A stretch of 64,000 nt of DNA from Silvibacterium bohemicum (GCF_001006305.1 NZ_LBHJ01000003.1:671709-735708), one strand, 5' to 3'; counted from the stretch's first letter, positions 52,471-63,799 are shown. Made by a program: numbers and translations. Notes: a model not told the origin generated them from the sequence alone.

Positions 52471-52683
52471 TTATGTGCTTCCCAGCCTGATACGGTTTTT
52501 GTGTAACCGTTCCTCGACCTCTCGCATCTCTGAAAGCAGATGGGCCCTCGAGCTCGCCGAGGGAAAACCAACGCTGGAAATGTGATCGAGAATCTCGGCC
52601 TCTTCCTTTCTGATCCGAGCGAGGATCTCCTCGTCAGATCGAATCAATTCCCGAAGCTCATTCGCTGTTTCAAAATCACTCAT
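52471..52683 (-). CDS. Small coiled-coil protein, unknown
   Basis: Protein of 70 residues from the ATG at 52683, with GGAG 8 bases upstream. Almost all of it is charged helix (ELIRSDEEILARIRKEEAEI, LSEMREVEERLHKNRIRL) that could form an antiparallel coiled coil. No family recognised. It may be a real small gene, since the start site is good and nothing else covers the stretch, but the evidence is limited. Confidence 0.5.
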   Translation of the reverse strand: MSDFETANELRELIRSDEEILARIRKEEAEILDHISSVGFPSASSRAHLLSEMREVEERLHKNRIRLGST

Positions 52684-52791
52684 GTCATGAGCTCCACTGC
52701 ACAATTCGTACAGTCTGCTGTGACCAATGAACCCGAGGCGCTACGACCGCCTTCGCATAACCAGTACGCACACGACTTCGTATAGCTCTCG

Positions 52792-54333
52792 TCACGTTCT
52801 GCTGGCACCGACCTCTCTTCTGCGCTCAAATTGAAGCTCCGCGAGCAGGTTCTCCCTATCTCGGCCGATGGTAGCGATGGCTCTGAGCACGCCATTTGCG
52901 CTGAATCGGATCTCGCAGTTTCGACCCGATAGAGAGCCATCGATCACGATCTCGTCATAAGGTTCTGCGTGACCAACGTAGTTGACCGTGACGTCGTAAT
53001 GCTGGCTCCAAAAGAACGGGGCGGCATCGAACGGCACCTTCATTCCCAGGATGTTCTTAGCGGCCGTCTGTCCCTGTCGTTGTGCCACAGCGAAGTGCTC
53101 TACCCGGATCGATTGGCCGGAGTGCGGATCGGGCCACCGGGCGATATCGCCGGCAGCATAGATGTTCGGGTCATTGGTGGCAAGATAGGGATCAACGATA
53201 ACACCACGATCCACCTGAAGGCCGGCCTGTGTAGCCAGTTCCAGCGATGGACGCACTCCAATTCCTGCCACGATCAGATCGACGTCATCGATCTGGGAGT
53301 TATCACTAAGCGTGATGACCCGGCCGTCTGCCCGGCTCAGAAGGCGACCGAGATGAAAATGCACTCCGTGAGACTCGTGGAGCTCACGTATGAATCGGCC
53401 AACCTCCGTCCCTAAGACCTTCGCCAAAGGTTCAGAATCGGGAGCAACTACATGAACATCGACTCCACGGGTACGAAGAGAGGCTGCTGTCTCTAGGCCG
53501 ATAAAACTTGCACCGACCACGACTACCCGTTTTGCGGTTGCTGTAGCAGCTGCCAGTCTCCTCGCGTCGTGAAATGACCGCAGGTAATAGATGTTGGCAG
53601 GGTCTACTCCTTCAATTGTGAGCGGGACCGGGCGCGCTCCGGTGGCGATCAGCAGCGCGTCGTATGGGTGGAACTTTCCATTCTCCAGCTGAAGCCGTTT
53701 CTGTTCCCGGTCGATCGAGGTGACACGGGTCTGCAGCACCAGGTCGATCTTGTGCGTTGCGTAATAGTCTGGCACGCGCAGGGGCATCCATTCCGGAGGT
53801 GTTGCACCGGCGAGGTAATCCTTCGAAAGGTTAGGCCGGTCGTACGGAGCGTCATCATCGGCGCTGAGCATCGTGAGAGGGCCGCCATATCCTTCGCGGC
53901 GTAACATCTCCGCAGCTGCCAGCCCTGCGGCTCCTCCGCCTATGATGACGACCGACTTCGGTACTTGTGGAAGGGTTCGCGATAGCACCGGAGCTTTGAG
54001 AACCTCGCGGACGAAGACCAGATCACCAACTACCTCTGTTCTCCAGCATTTGAGAGTGTCTAGGGCAGGAGCTGCGATAGCCTCGCCAGTCTTGAGATCA
54101 AAGCAAGCGTGATGTAACGGACACCGGATGGTGTCATTGACAACAATCCCATTCTTCAAAGGGGAGTGATAGTGCGAGCAAAGGCCGTCCACCGCAAAGA
54201 GATTCGAGCCATTCTTGACTACCACAATCTCCTGGCCGCCCATGTTCCCAGCGACGGGCTGACCTTCCAGGATATTTTCGAGGGGCACTCCGCGACCGAA
54301 GTCAGTGGTGAATTCTGCAGGCATAGTTGTCAT
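52792..54333 (-). CDS. Rieske 2Fe-2S / FAD-dependent ferredoxin reductase fusion
   Basis: Protein of 513 residues of the AIFM3-like type. The Rieske domain (about 5-105) holds Cys-x-His in GLCSHYHSPL and Cys-x2-His in RCPLHHACFD. From about 125 comes the reductase: FAD motif SVVIIGGGAAGLAAAEML, PYDRPNLSKDYLAG, NAD motif VVVVGASFIGLETAASL and YAAGDIARWPDP. Such fusions pass electrons between NAD(P)H, FAD and the Rieske cluster; the partner is unknown. Operator element 7 lies within 25-98 bp upstream, but points the other way. Confidence 0.92.
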   Translation of the reverse strand: MTTMPAEFTTDFGRGVPLENILEGQPVAGNMGGQEIVVVKNGSNLFAVDGLCSHYHSPLKNGIVVNDTIRCPLHHACFDLKTGEAIAAPALDTLKCWRTEVVGDLVFVREVLKAPVLSRTLPQVPKSVVIIGGGAAGLAAAEMLRREGYGGPLTMLSADDDAPYDRPNLSKDYLAGATPPEWMPLRVPDYYATHKIDLVLQTRVTSIDREQKRLQLENGKFHPYDALLIATGARPVPLTIEGVDPANIYYLRSFHDARRLAAATATAKRVVVVGASFIGLETAASLRTRGVDVHVVAPDSEPLAKVLGTEVGRFIRELHESHGVHFHLGRLLSRADGRVITLSDNSQIDDVDLIVAGIGVRPSLELATQAGLQVDRGVIVDPYLATNDPNIYAAGDIARWPDPHSGQSIRVEHFAVAQRQGQTAAKNILGMKVPFDAAPFFWSQHYDVTVNYVGHAEPYDEIVIDGSLSGRNCEIRFSANGVLRAIATIGRDRENLLAELQFERRREVGASRT

Positions 54334-54356
54334 CCCAATGTGCGAAGATACTCCCC

Positions 54357-54430
54357 CAATAGGAGATCGCGGAGGGTGTCATTTCGTCCATGCTCCATAC
54401 TGCAAATATCTTGCTCGTTTCTACAAAATA
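54357..54430 (+). promoter_or_regulatory. Operator element 7 (extended form)
   Basis: Half-site TGCAAATATC at 54401, inner TTGCTCGTTTC, second half-site TACAAAATATC at 54422, spaced 21 bp. The upstream block CAATAGGAGATC begins 44 bp before. It is 24 bases from the divergent Rieske gene and about 437 bases from the RibD-like gene. Confidence 0.68.
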
Positions 54431-54732
54431 TCTCCCGCCATTGGTTTAGCGTGGCAATATTCGACTCACCTTCATGCCATCTGTAACTTCGCTGAAATAC
54501 AGTGACATCATGGCGCCGTTAGTTTCCCGCCGGTCATGGCTTTGAGAGGTTGAGTATGCTCAGAAGACGCATCGGTATCCAGTAGGCTCTGGAACTACCC
54601 CGATTGCACTCAAATTGAGTTCCCTCGATGGCCACGTGAACAATCTCACACGCTCCTGACGTCACACTCTTCAATTGCAGATAATCTAGTTCCCGCCATC
54701 CGTTCTAGCCGCACCGCGCATTTGCGCAATTC

Positions 54733-54763
54733 TGCAAATCTCGTGCTGCTTTCTGCAAATGTT
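54733..54763 (+). promoter_or_regulatory. Operator element 8 (core only) before the RibD-like gene
   Basis: Half-sites TGCAAATCTC at 54733 and TGCAAATGTTC at 54754: an almost perfect direct repeat spaced 21 bp with inner GTGCTGCTTTC. The gene at 54867 starts 104 bp downstream. GCCATCC is present upstream but 5 bases out of register. Confidence 0.7.
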
Positions 54764-54866
54764 CTCTTGGCAAGCGTTATGACCGTTTTCCTGTCACTAC
54801 ACTCACCCTTAAAGGGCCGTCCAGAGCATTGCCAAAAAGCTTGGATCACAGGGGTCGGAGAGTCTC

Positions 54867-55583
54867 ATGAGGCCGCACGTAATCAGTCACATACTTACTA
54901 CGGTCGATGGACGAATCGATGAGCCTGCTCTCGAATTTGTGACCGCTTGTCGAGAGTATGAGGCAATCCATAGACATTTTGGAGGCAATGCATGGCTGGG
55001 GAGCGAAGCCATCATGCGGAAGTATTCCGCTGCTTCAGGGCCCTTCGTTGGTGACACTGAGCGCGGTGTTCCGGCTGGACCTCAATCCGTGTTTGTTGCC
55101 AGGCAGACGGAATCGTATGCGATTTCGGTTGATCCAAATGGAGTCCGAAACTGGATCACGAATGAACTCGCTGGCGATCACCTCATTTGCCTGCTGTCTG
55201 AGCAGGTTTCTCAGGACTATCTGGAGCTACTTCACCGACTCGGAATATCCTATGTGGTCTCCGGGCACAAAGACGTTGATATCGAGGCAGCCCTAAGTGA
55301 GCTATCTACTCATTTCGGCATCCACACCCTCCTTCTTAAAGGGGACAGCCAGGTCAACCAATCTGCCATGCAGGCTGGTTGGGTGGATGAAGTGAGTCTG
55401 CTGATTGTGCCAGCCATCGCGTCAAGCAATATTGCTCCCTCGTCCCGCGATGTGCTGCACGTTCAAGGCAACGCAACGATGCTCAAGCTGAAGTTCGTGG
55501 AAAGACGCAATCACGACATTCTCTGGGTCCGTTATGACGTCGTTCGACGTGGCGGTGACGATCGTTCGGCAATTCCAACCTAA
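54867..55583 (+). CDS. RibD C-terminal/dihydrofolate reductase-like protein
   Basis: Protein of 238 residues with the RibD C-terminal (DHFR-like) fold: VISHILTTVDGRIDEPALEF, NAWLGSEAIMRKYS, ISYVVSGHKDVD and the end LLLKGDSQVNQSAMQAGWVDEVSLLIVPAI (shown here only in parts in the sequence as two adjoining strands). In riboflavin synthesis this domain reduces the pyrimidine; stand-alone copies are usually uncharacterised NADPH reductases. It is the first gene of a plus-strand cluster with aldo/keto reductases. Ribosome site GGAGAG. Operator element 8 is 104 bp upstream. Confidence 0.85.
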   Translation: MRPHVISHILTTVDGRIDEPALEFVTACREYEAIHRHFGGNAWLGSEAIMRKYSAASGPFVGDTERGVPAGPQSVFVARQTESYAISVDPNGVRNWITNELAGDHLICLLSEQVSQDYLELLHRLGISYVVSGHKDVDIEAALSELSTHFGIHTLLLKGDSQVNQSAMQAGWVDEVSLLIVPAIASSNIAPSSRDVLHVQGNATMLKLKFVERRNHDILWVRYDVVRRGGDDRSAIPT

Positions 55584-55600
55584 TCAAACCTGGAGGATAG

Positions 55601-57642
<2,042 letters not shown>

Positions 57643-57670
57643 ACGCGGAGGCATCCATTGGCAACTCTTT

Positions 57671-57690
57671 GACGGCCTGGCTGGGCCGTC
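57671..57690. terminator. Short hairpin after aldo/keto reductase 2
   Basis: GACGGCC and GGCCGTC around a 6-base loop, 28 bases after the stop and 64 bases before the Dps start. It may be a weak terminator or attenuator between the two genes. Confidence 0.5.
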
Positions 57691-57753
57691 TCGATACCAA
57701 AACCAATCCTCACCGCAATACGCACTATGGTGAGCGTCACAAACGAGGATCCC

Positions 57754-58272
57754 ATGACTACTCAAAAGCAATCTCCGTTGCAGCATCGAGCTGGCAGCAC
57801 GACTGACCTGTCGCCAGAAGCGACCAAAGACATCAGCGCTGCCCTCGAAGCTCTCCTTGCAGACGTTTTCGTGTTGTATGTGAAGACGAAGAACTTCCAC
57901 TGGCACATGAGTGGCCCGCATTTTCGGGACTATCACCTGCTGCTTGATGATCACGGCGATCAGATTTTCGCCATGACAGACGATATCGCCGAACGAGCGC
58001 GGAAAGTGGGCGGAACGACGATTCGCTCCATCGGTCACATCGCCCGCGTGCGGCGCATCGCAGACAATGACGCAACATACGTGGAACCTCTGGATATGTT
58101 GGCAGAGTTGCTTGAAGACAATCGCCAACTTCTCGCCGAGATGCGCCAGATGCACAATACCTGCGACGAGTACCACGATGTGGCGACGGCAAGCCTGCTT
58201 GAGAACTGGATCGATCAGACCGAACGCAGAATCTGGTTCCTGTACGAGACATCTCGTAAGGGCTCCAACTAG
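57754..58272 (+). CDS. dps: Dps family ferritin-like DNA-protection protein
   Basis: Protein of 172 residues forming 12-mer shells that bind DNA and store iron. The ferroxidase site spans dimers: His and Asp residues in KTKNFHWHMSGPHFRDYH and DDHGDQIFAMTDDIAERARK are conserved. It detoxifies peroxide through iron oxidation. The ATG at 57754 with GAGGATCC upstream is chosen; an earlier ATG at 57727 would add 9 residues. A strong terminator with A and T tracts follows. Confidence 0.93.
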   Translation: MTTQKQSPLQHRAGSTTDLSPEATKDISAALEALLADVFVLYVKTKNFHWHMSGPHFRDYHLLLDDHGDQIFAMTDDIAERARKVGGTTIRSIGHIARVRRIADNDATYVEPLDMLAELLEDNRQLLAEMRQMHNTCDEYHDVATASLLENWIDQTERRIWFLYETSRKGSN

Positions 58273-58285
58273 ATCGTCAGTTGCG

Positions 58286-58321
58286 AAAACATTCCGCGCC
58301 GGGGATGGCGCGGAATGTTTT
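58286..58321. terminator. Rho-independent terminator after dps
   Basis: Arms 58286-58300 (AAAACATTCCGCGCC) and 58307-58321 around GGGGAT, ending in TTTT and followed by CTATAAG. The A-tract and T-tract make it a good bidirectional terminator. Confidence 0.78.
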
Positions 58322-58421
58322 CTATAAGGACTGGGGACACGCAGATGCTCTTCTTCATTCGTTTGGTGCAATGTGACTTTTCCGGGCGAGAGAGGGCAAG
58401 GAGCAGGGTGGAGAGGATGAC

Positions 58422-59846
58422 GTGAAGGACGAGCAATTCTCGCAGAATCAAGACATCGAAGAGTACGACCTGGTCATACTCGGCAGCGGCGAAGGAGGCA
58501 AGTATCTCTCCTGGACCTTAGCCAAGGAAGGCAAGAAAGTTGCGGTCGTCGAGCGCAAATACATTGGAGGCTCCTGTCCGAACATTGCTTGTCTCCCAAG
58601 CAAGAATGTGATTCACAGCGCGAAGGTCGCGTCCCTGGTGAGCCGTGGAGCAGAATTCGGCATATGTATCCATGGATACTCTATCGACGGTTCCGCCGTC
58701 CGTGATCGCAAGAGGAAGATGGTTGATGGGCTTATCGATCTTCACCTCAAGAACTACGCCGGAAGCGGTGCTGAGTTGATTATGGGGACCGGACGATTTG
58801 TAGCTCAGAAGACCGTTGAAGTGACAATGAACGAAGGTGGAAGGCGCAGACTCCGTGGAAAGGATGTCGTGATCGGAACGGGTACCCATGCCACCTTGGG
58901 CGATATACCCGGGATGTCTCATGTTCAGCCCTGGACGCACGTCGAAGCTCTCGATTCGGGAGTCATCCCGGAAAGGCTTCTTGTTCTTGGGGGAGGCTAC
59001 GTGGGGCTTGAGCTTGCTCAGGCTGCCCTCCGATTCGGGAGCAAGGTGACCATCATCGAACATGCGCCTCGTCTCCTGCCAAGAGAAGACGAGGATATGT
59101 CGCAGGCAATTGAGTCTCTCCTCCGAGACGAAGGGGCAGAAGTTCTCCTGGGCTGCGAGGTGATGTCAGTCTCCGGAATTAACGGAGACAGCGTCGGTGT
59201 CTTTATCGGTTGGGATGGACGGAAAGAAACGATCGTCGGAACTCACTTGCTGGTAGCTCTGGGAAGAACACCAAATACCGCCGAGCTCAATCTTGACGCG
59301 GCGGGCGTCGAGCTCACTCCCAGTGGATATGTCAAGGTGAATGAGCACCTCCAAACGACTGCACCAGGAGTCTGGGCGATTGGGGAGGTGGCAGGAAGTC
59401 CACAGTTCACACACATATCCTTCGACGATTTCAGGGTGATCCGCGACAATCTTGCCGGTAAGTCCCGCACAACGACGGGGCGACAGGTTCCCTATGCTCT
59501 GTTTACCGATCCGGAACTCGCCCGTATCGGCCTGAACGAGCAGGAGGCCAAGGTCGCCGGAGTCAGTTACCGTCTCTTTAAGCTGCCGATGATAGCGGAT
59601 CTGCGCGCGCGCACGCTGTCCGAGACTCGCGGATCCATGAAGGCGCTGGTCTCAGATGATGATCAGATTCTGGGTTTCACAGTTTTTGGGGTGGGGGCCG
59701 GCGAAATTATGGGAGCCGTCCAGATGGCAATGCTCGGGAAGCTCCCCTACACCGCGGTTCGCGACGCCATTGTCACCCATCCCACGTTGCTCGAGGGGCT
59801 AGTCGGCCTATTTTCGAGTAAACCAACCGAAGTCAGCAATTCTTAA
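58422..59846 (+). CDS. FAD-dependent pyridine nucleotide-disulfide oxidoreductase, paralogue 2
   Basis: Flavoprotein of 474 residues, close to the gene at 8235-9626. FAD motif ILGSGEGGKYLSWTLAKEG, redox disulfide in GGSCPNIACLPSKN, NAD(P) motif VLGGGYVGLELAQ, WAIGEVAGSPQF and the C-terminal THPTLLEG. The start is a GTG with GGAGAGG upstream. It is followed 35 bases later by oxalate decarboxylase 2, so the two are probably co-transcribed. Substrate unknown; the CPNIAC string marks the same unusual active-site clade as paralogue 1. Confidence 0.9.
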   Translation: MKDEQFSQNQDIEEYDLVILGSGEGGKYLSWTLAKEGKKVAVVERKYIGGSCPNIACLPSKNVIHSAKVASLVSRGAEFGICIHGYSIDGSAVRDRKRKMVDGLIDLHLKNYAGSGAELIMGTGRFVAQKTVEVTMNEGGRRRLRGKDVVIGTGTHATLGDIPGMSHVQPWTHVEALDSGVIPERLLVLGGGYVGLELAQAALRFGSKVTIIEHAPRLLPREDEDMSQAIESLLRDEGAEVLLGCEVMSVSGINGDSVGVFIGWDGRKETIVGTHLLVALGRTPNTAELNLDAAGVELTPSGYVKVNEHLQTTAPGVWAIGEVAGSPQFTHISFDDFRVIRDNLAGKSRTTTGRQVPYALFTDPELARIGLNEQEAKVAGVSYRLFKLPMIADLRARTLSETRGSMKALVSDDDQILGFTVFGVGAGEIMGAVQMAMLGKLPYTAVRDAIVTHPTLLEGLVGLFSSKPTEVSNS

Positions 59847-59881
59847 CCGGCCGTAGGACCAAATCTATGGAGGATGCGACG

Positions 59882-61168
59882 ATGAGCAATGAAATAGAAG
59901 AAGTTCGTGAAGAGGGTAACGAACAATCTCAGGAATCATCAGCAGGTGTCTCTCGCAGAAAATTTGTCGGGACTGCAGCTCTTGTCGGCGCCAGCCTTGC
60001 AACACTGTCAGCAGGCGCCCAGACACAACAGACCTTGCTTGCTGCGCGCAGCGACGACAGCGCAAGCAATCCAGGTCCCAAGAACGAGCTGCTGATGCAA
60101 GAGAACCCAGACTCCAATCTTCCGCCCTTTACAGATCATGGCGATCCAGGGGTAACCTGGTTCTCTTTTGATCTCACCTCACGCAGAGTGCAGGATGGTG
60201 GCTGGACGCATCAGGTCACGGAGAGAGAGTTTCCTACCAGCAGAGATATCGCCGGCGTAAATATGCGACTGACGGCAGGCTCTATCCGTGAGTTGCACTG
60301 GCATACTTCAAACGAATGGGCCATCGTCCTCACCGGTACCTCGCGGATCACGGTAATGCAACCAGACGGAAAGATGTACATCGATGATGTCGGCCCCGGA
60401 GACTTGTGGTATTTCCCCGCCGGTTTCCCCCATTCGATCCAGGCCATGGGCGGGCAGGGAACAGAGTTTCTTTTGGTGTTCGATGACGGTAAATTCTCCG
60501 AGAACGACACTTTCCTGATTTCGGAAACACTGGTCCACACGCCGCCAGAGATCATTCAGAAGAATATGGGCTGGTCTCGGGACGACTTCAACAAACTTCC
60601 GCAGAGTCAGCTCTACATTTTCCCGTCCTCCGTTCCCGGATCTCTTGAGGCAGAGAAACGAGCTTTAGGAGATCGCCTCGAAACAAAGAACAAATATACA
60701 TACAAACTTAGCGAACAGCGTTCGGCCCCAGACAATGCCGGGGGCAGCGTTAAGGTCATAGATGTCGACAAATTCCCGGTCGCTACAGGGCTTTGCGCCG
60801 CTCAGGTAACTCTGAAGCCCGGCGCGATTCGCGAGATGCACTGGCATCCACATTCCAGTGAATGGCAATACTATATGCAGGGCAACGGACGTATGACGAT
60901 CTCCACTACCGGAGGTCGAGCGCGGACGATGAATTTCAATGCCAACGACGTGGGCTACGTGCCGATTATGGCGACTCACTATATCGAGAACACCGGTACG
61001 GAAGATCTGATCTTCCTTGAGATTCTGAAGGCTGCGCACTTCTACGATGTATCGGTGAACGAGTGGATCGCTCGCCTCCCGGATAACCTCGCTGAAGCGC
61101 ATATCAAGCTCCCGCTATCGACAATCCGCAAAGCTCCACAGACCCGCACCACAATCATTCCAAAGTAG
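59882..61168 (+). CDS. oxdC: Oxalate decarboxylase, Tat-exported bicupin
   Basis: Bicupin of 428 residues with a twin-arginine signal (SRRKFVGTAALVGASLATLS), so it works outside the cytoplasm. Cupin 1: ELHWHTSNEW and AGFPHSIQA; lid FSENDT with the decarboxylase Glu; cupin 2: EMHWHPHSSEWQYY and THYIENTG. It would convert external oxalate to formate and CO2, raising pH. The ATG at 59882 has GGAGGATGCGACG upstream; the earlier ATG at 59867 lies on top of that site. A paralogue without signal is at 30200. A convergent terminator follows. Confidence 0.92.
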   Translation: MSNEIEEVREEGNEQSQESSAGVSRRKFVGTAALVGASLATLSAGAQTQQTLLAARSDDSASNPGPKNELLMQENPDSNLPPFTDHGDPGVTWFSFDLTSRRVQDGGWTHQVTEREFPTSRDIAGVNMRLTAGSIRELHWHTSNEWAIVLTGTSRITVMQPDGKMYIDDVGPGDLWYFPAGFPHSIQAMGGQGTEFLLVFDDGKFSENDTFLISETLVHTPPEIIQKNMGWSRDDFNKLPQSQLYIFPSSVPGSLEAEKRALGDRLETKNKYTYKLSEQRSAPDNAGGSVKVIDVDKFPVATGLCAAQVTLKPGAIREMHWHPHSSEWQYYMQGNGRMTISTTGGRARTMNFNANDVGYVPIMATHYIENTGTEDLIFLEILKAAHFYDVSVNEWIARLPDNLAEAHIKLPLSTIRKAPQTRTTIIPK

Positions 61169-61174
61169 GGAAGT

Positions 61175-61209
61175 GGCCCATGCTGAAAGGTTGCCCTTCG
61201 GCATGGGCC
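61175..61209. terminator. Hairpin between convergent oxdC2 and multicopper oxidase genes
   Basis: GGCCCATGC at 61175-61183 pairs with GCATGGGCC at 61201-61209; the inner bases extend the stem with one mismatch. It stands 6 bases after the oxdC2 stop. Confidence 0.65.
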
Positions 61210-61252
61210 TCACACCTGTGAGGCGCCCAAGCATCGGCACCCCTTTGCTAGA

Positions 61253-62794
61253 TCACTTGAAGAGTATCTTCGCCATCATCCCTTTGTCTTCATGGCTCAA
61301 TAAGTGGCAATGGAACAGTGACACGCCACGAATGATAGGGTCCGTGAAGTCCATGACGAGGTCGATGCTGTTTCCACCAGGGACATTGACTGTATCCAGC
61401 CATTCCGGTTGAGCCTCGGGTTTCCCGTTTTGTGCATAGACGAGAAAATGCACCTGATGGATATGGAACGGATGCACCTCTCGGGTATCATTCACGACCC
61501 GCCAATGGAAGAAAGAACCGACAGTGGCAGTTGTCATAGGCGGATCTTCAGGGCCGTACTTCTTGCCATTGATGTAAAAGCCATGCTTGTCTTCTGTGAA
61601 CTTGACGGTATAGTCAGGCGCACGGCTCTCAACATCGCTCAGCGTTGCATGGGGGATGGGCTTGTAGACTGGCGCGAGGCGACCCACCCGTTCCGATGAA
61701 ACTGTGGGGCGTGATGGGAGGCTCACCAGGTCGGCGATCACCATGGCCGGGTTCGGATCTCCATCGGGTCCGGTATCGAAGCAGCGGCTCCGAAGAGATA
61801 CTTTCGCACCACCGACTGGCCCGGCAACTATCGCTTCAACGCGTCCTGCGGGGGGTACAAGGACGTGGTCCACGAGTTCCGTCTGTCGATGTGGATCGTG
61901 AAACGTCAGTGGCATTCCATCGCGCGCGATAATCTCAAGTCTTTCACCATCGACTTCAAGGTCTGCATACAGGTCCGGAGATGCATTGACGATGCGCCAA
62001 AACTGGCGACCGCCTGAAGCAATCGGAATGCGAGGACGAAGCGATCCGTTAACCGTAAACACTCGCTGTGGCACGCCGGACGCTGCGCCACAACCTGCTG
62101 ATGAGGCACCAACCGCTTTCCTTATTGCAGGCGCGTTCGGGTCATGTTCCCCGGCTACACGATCCCGCAAGATCAAGATGCGTTGCCGCAGGTGTCGAAC
62201 TTCGGGTGCGTATCGCTGGATTCCATCCACAACGATCGCGCCGGACATGCCATCAAGGCTCTGTTGATAGCTCTCTCCGTGAGGATGGGTGTGGTACCAG
62301 TACAAACCTGGTGGTTGATCCAATGGAACGGTGACGGCGTAGTGCAAGGTCGTTCCTGGGTTTGCCATCATCGAGATCACATCGTCCTGCGGCGAATCCG
62401 GCGAAACATGGAGGCCATGAAAGTGAAGATTGCTCATGTTCATGCATGGCCCGTCGATGCAGCGTTCTCCCGAATGAGCCGACATTGAGTTGATGTAACT
62501 GAGATGAAGGACTGTCCCCGGGAGAACATGAATTACCGGCGGCGTCTCACGTCCCTGAAACTGGAAAGCAGACTTCCCGCTGTTCGGATCCGTGATGGCG
62601 TGCAGAACCACCGGAGAGGATGTCTCAGGCGGGTCCGAGATAATGGTCGATGTATCTGACCGCGGATGATGAGTAGTATCCTGCGCTTCCACCCATTGAG
62701 GTGATGCTACAGAAATGAAGAGTGCGAAGAGAACCCTAACCGCAAGAGCAGACTCGTCGGAAACAATTAGTCGGGGGAATAGTCTATTGCCCAT
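61253..62794 (-). CDS. Exported multicopper oxidase
   Basis: Laccase-type protein of 513 residues. An N-terminal hydrophobic segment (VLFALFISVASPQWVEA) looks like a Sec signal. All four copper boxes are present: HFHGLH, WYHTHPHGES, HPFHIHQVHF and HCHLLSHEDKGMM; the last carries the type 1 Met ligand. It oxidises a phenolic or metal substrate such as Cu(I) or Mn(II) and reduces oxygen to water; the sequence does not show which. The gene stands alone, with no copper regulator next to it. Confidence 0.91.
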   Translation of the reverse strand: MGNRLFPRLIVSDESALAVRVLFALFISVASPQWVEAQDTTHHPRSDTSTIISDPPETSSPVVLHAITDPNSGKSAFQFQGRETPPVIHVLPGTVLHLSYINSMSAHSGERCIDGPCMNMSNLHFHGLHVSPDSPQDDVISMMANPGTTLHYAVTVPLDQPPGLYWYHTHPHGESYQQSLDGMSGAIVVDGIQRYAPEVRHLRQRILILRDRVAGEHDPNAPAIRKAVGASSAGCGAASGVPQRVFTVNGSLRPRIPIASGGRQFWRIVNASPDLYADLEVDGERLEIIARDGMPLTFHDPHRQTELVDHVLVPPAGRVEAIVAGPVGGAKVSLRSRCFDTGPDGDPNPAMVIADLVSLPSRPTVSSERVGRLAPVYKPIPHATLSDVESRAPDYTVKFTEDKHGFYINGKKYGPEDPPMTTATVGSFFHWRVVNDTREVHPFHIHQVHFLVYAQNGKPEAQPEWLDTVNVPGGNSIDLVMDFTDPIIRGVSLFHCHLLSHEDKGMMAKILFK

Positions 62795-62944
62795 GATTGA
62801 GTTTGTGTCCTCAAAGTCAGTCTGAGCGGGAGCAGGCGGAGCCTGTCCGGGTTAGTTGTCGCGGGTTTAGGGGGCAGACTTCTCCCGATGAACTTTTATG
62901 CTTTTGTCCGGAGCTGCAGAGCTAACGCTCGAATTCATCTGTGC

Positions 62945-63370
62945 TCAGTGAGCTTCGTCAAGACGTTCGATCATGACATCGGTGGATTTAATGAGCGCTC
63001 CCACATGATCGCCTTTCTTCAAGCCTAGCTCCCGAACTGCGCTGGCCGTTATGATCGCCGTGATGTGTGAGTCGACTGCGGCGATTACGACCTCGGCAAG
63101 AAATCCCTCGACACGGATGCTGACAACTTTTCCCGGAATCTGATTCCGTCCACTTACCTTGCGATATCGTTCGCGTGATTCAGCAATTGGCTTTTTGCGG
63201 TCTTTCTCCAGAAAGGGTTTGAGTGCCGACTCCCTGATTCGGTGATGGCCTCCAGGGGTCGTTGTCGTTGCCAGCTTTCCATCCAGAATCCATTGCTTGA
63301 TCGCCGGGTAACTGATGCCGAGGAGTCGGGCAGCTTCGCGCGGAGTAAAGACTGAATCGAGTTTAGCCAT
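62945..63370 (-). CDS. HTH-TOBE molybdate-responsive type regulator
   Basis: Protein of 141 residues. Residues 5-55 are a MerR/excisionase-type HTH (FTPREAARLLGISYPAIKQW, then TTTPGGHHRIRESAL). Residues about 72-140 are a TOBE/Mop domain (LSGRNQIPG-like SGRNQIPGKVV, then VDSHITAIITASAVRELGLK, then GDHVGALIKSTDVMI) that binds molybdate or tungstate. This pairing is known from molybdenum-linked regulators, and it fits a region with formate dehydrogenase and fdhD. Targets are not seen directly; operator element 9 lies about 204 bases upstream. Confidence 0.82.
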   Translation of the reverse strand: MAKLDSVFTPREAARLLGISYPAIKQWILDGKLATTTTPGGHHRIRESALKPFLEKDRKKPIAESRERYRKVSGRNQIPGKVVSIRVEGFLAEVVIAAVDSHITAIITASAVRELGLKKGDHVGALIKSTDVMIERLDEAH

Positions 63371-63799
63371 GAAATATATTTAGCCCTTTCGTCAGAGAAT
63401 GTGTCTTCAGCTTCAGGTGCCATGCAACGCGATGCTTAGAGAATGGTGCGCATCCGCGCGTCGAATAGATGACTTTGTCAGTTCCGCGCGCTTCCATACT
63501 TTCGACGAGAACTTATCGTCTCTATGTTATTCGCAACCCTCATCGACAGCCACTAGCCAACCATGTCTAGTCCTCTAATTCTCTTGCCCGTTTCTGCATT
63601 TCAGGATGCGGGTTCGTCAGGTAACGATTTTAAACATATAAAGTCGTTATAGAGCTACTTCCTCAAGGCACATGAATCGCGGCGACTACGTGACAGCTTG
63701 TGCCCTCTGACCGTTGGAACTATGTTCCGTCAAATGCCTCTTCATTTGGCCCTTGATTGATACGTCGAGGGCGAAAGAGTACCGCCTTCAAGGAGCGCG
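63371..63799. other. Gap with operator element 9
   Basis: About 430 bases between divergent genes. It contains element 9; otherwise nothing is recognised. Confidence 0.5.
63574..63603 (+). promoter_or_regulatory. Operator element 9 (core)
   Basis: Half-site TCTAATTCTC at 63574, inner TTGCCCGTTTC, second half-site TGCATTTCAGG at 63595, spaced 21 bp. The core is almost identical to element 4. The upstream block is only weakly similar (CCTCAT two bases out of register). The TonB-type gene starts 197 bp downstream. Confidence 0.65.

Larger units (their letters stand above)
54334..54866. other. Gap with two operator elements
   Basis: About 530 bases between divergent genes. It contains elements 7 and 8, both pointing to the RibD-like gene. 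No other feature is recognised. Confidence 0.55.
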
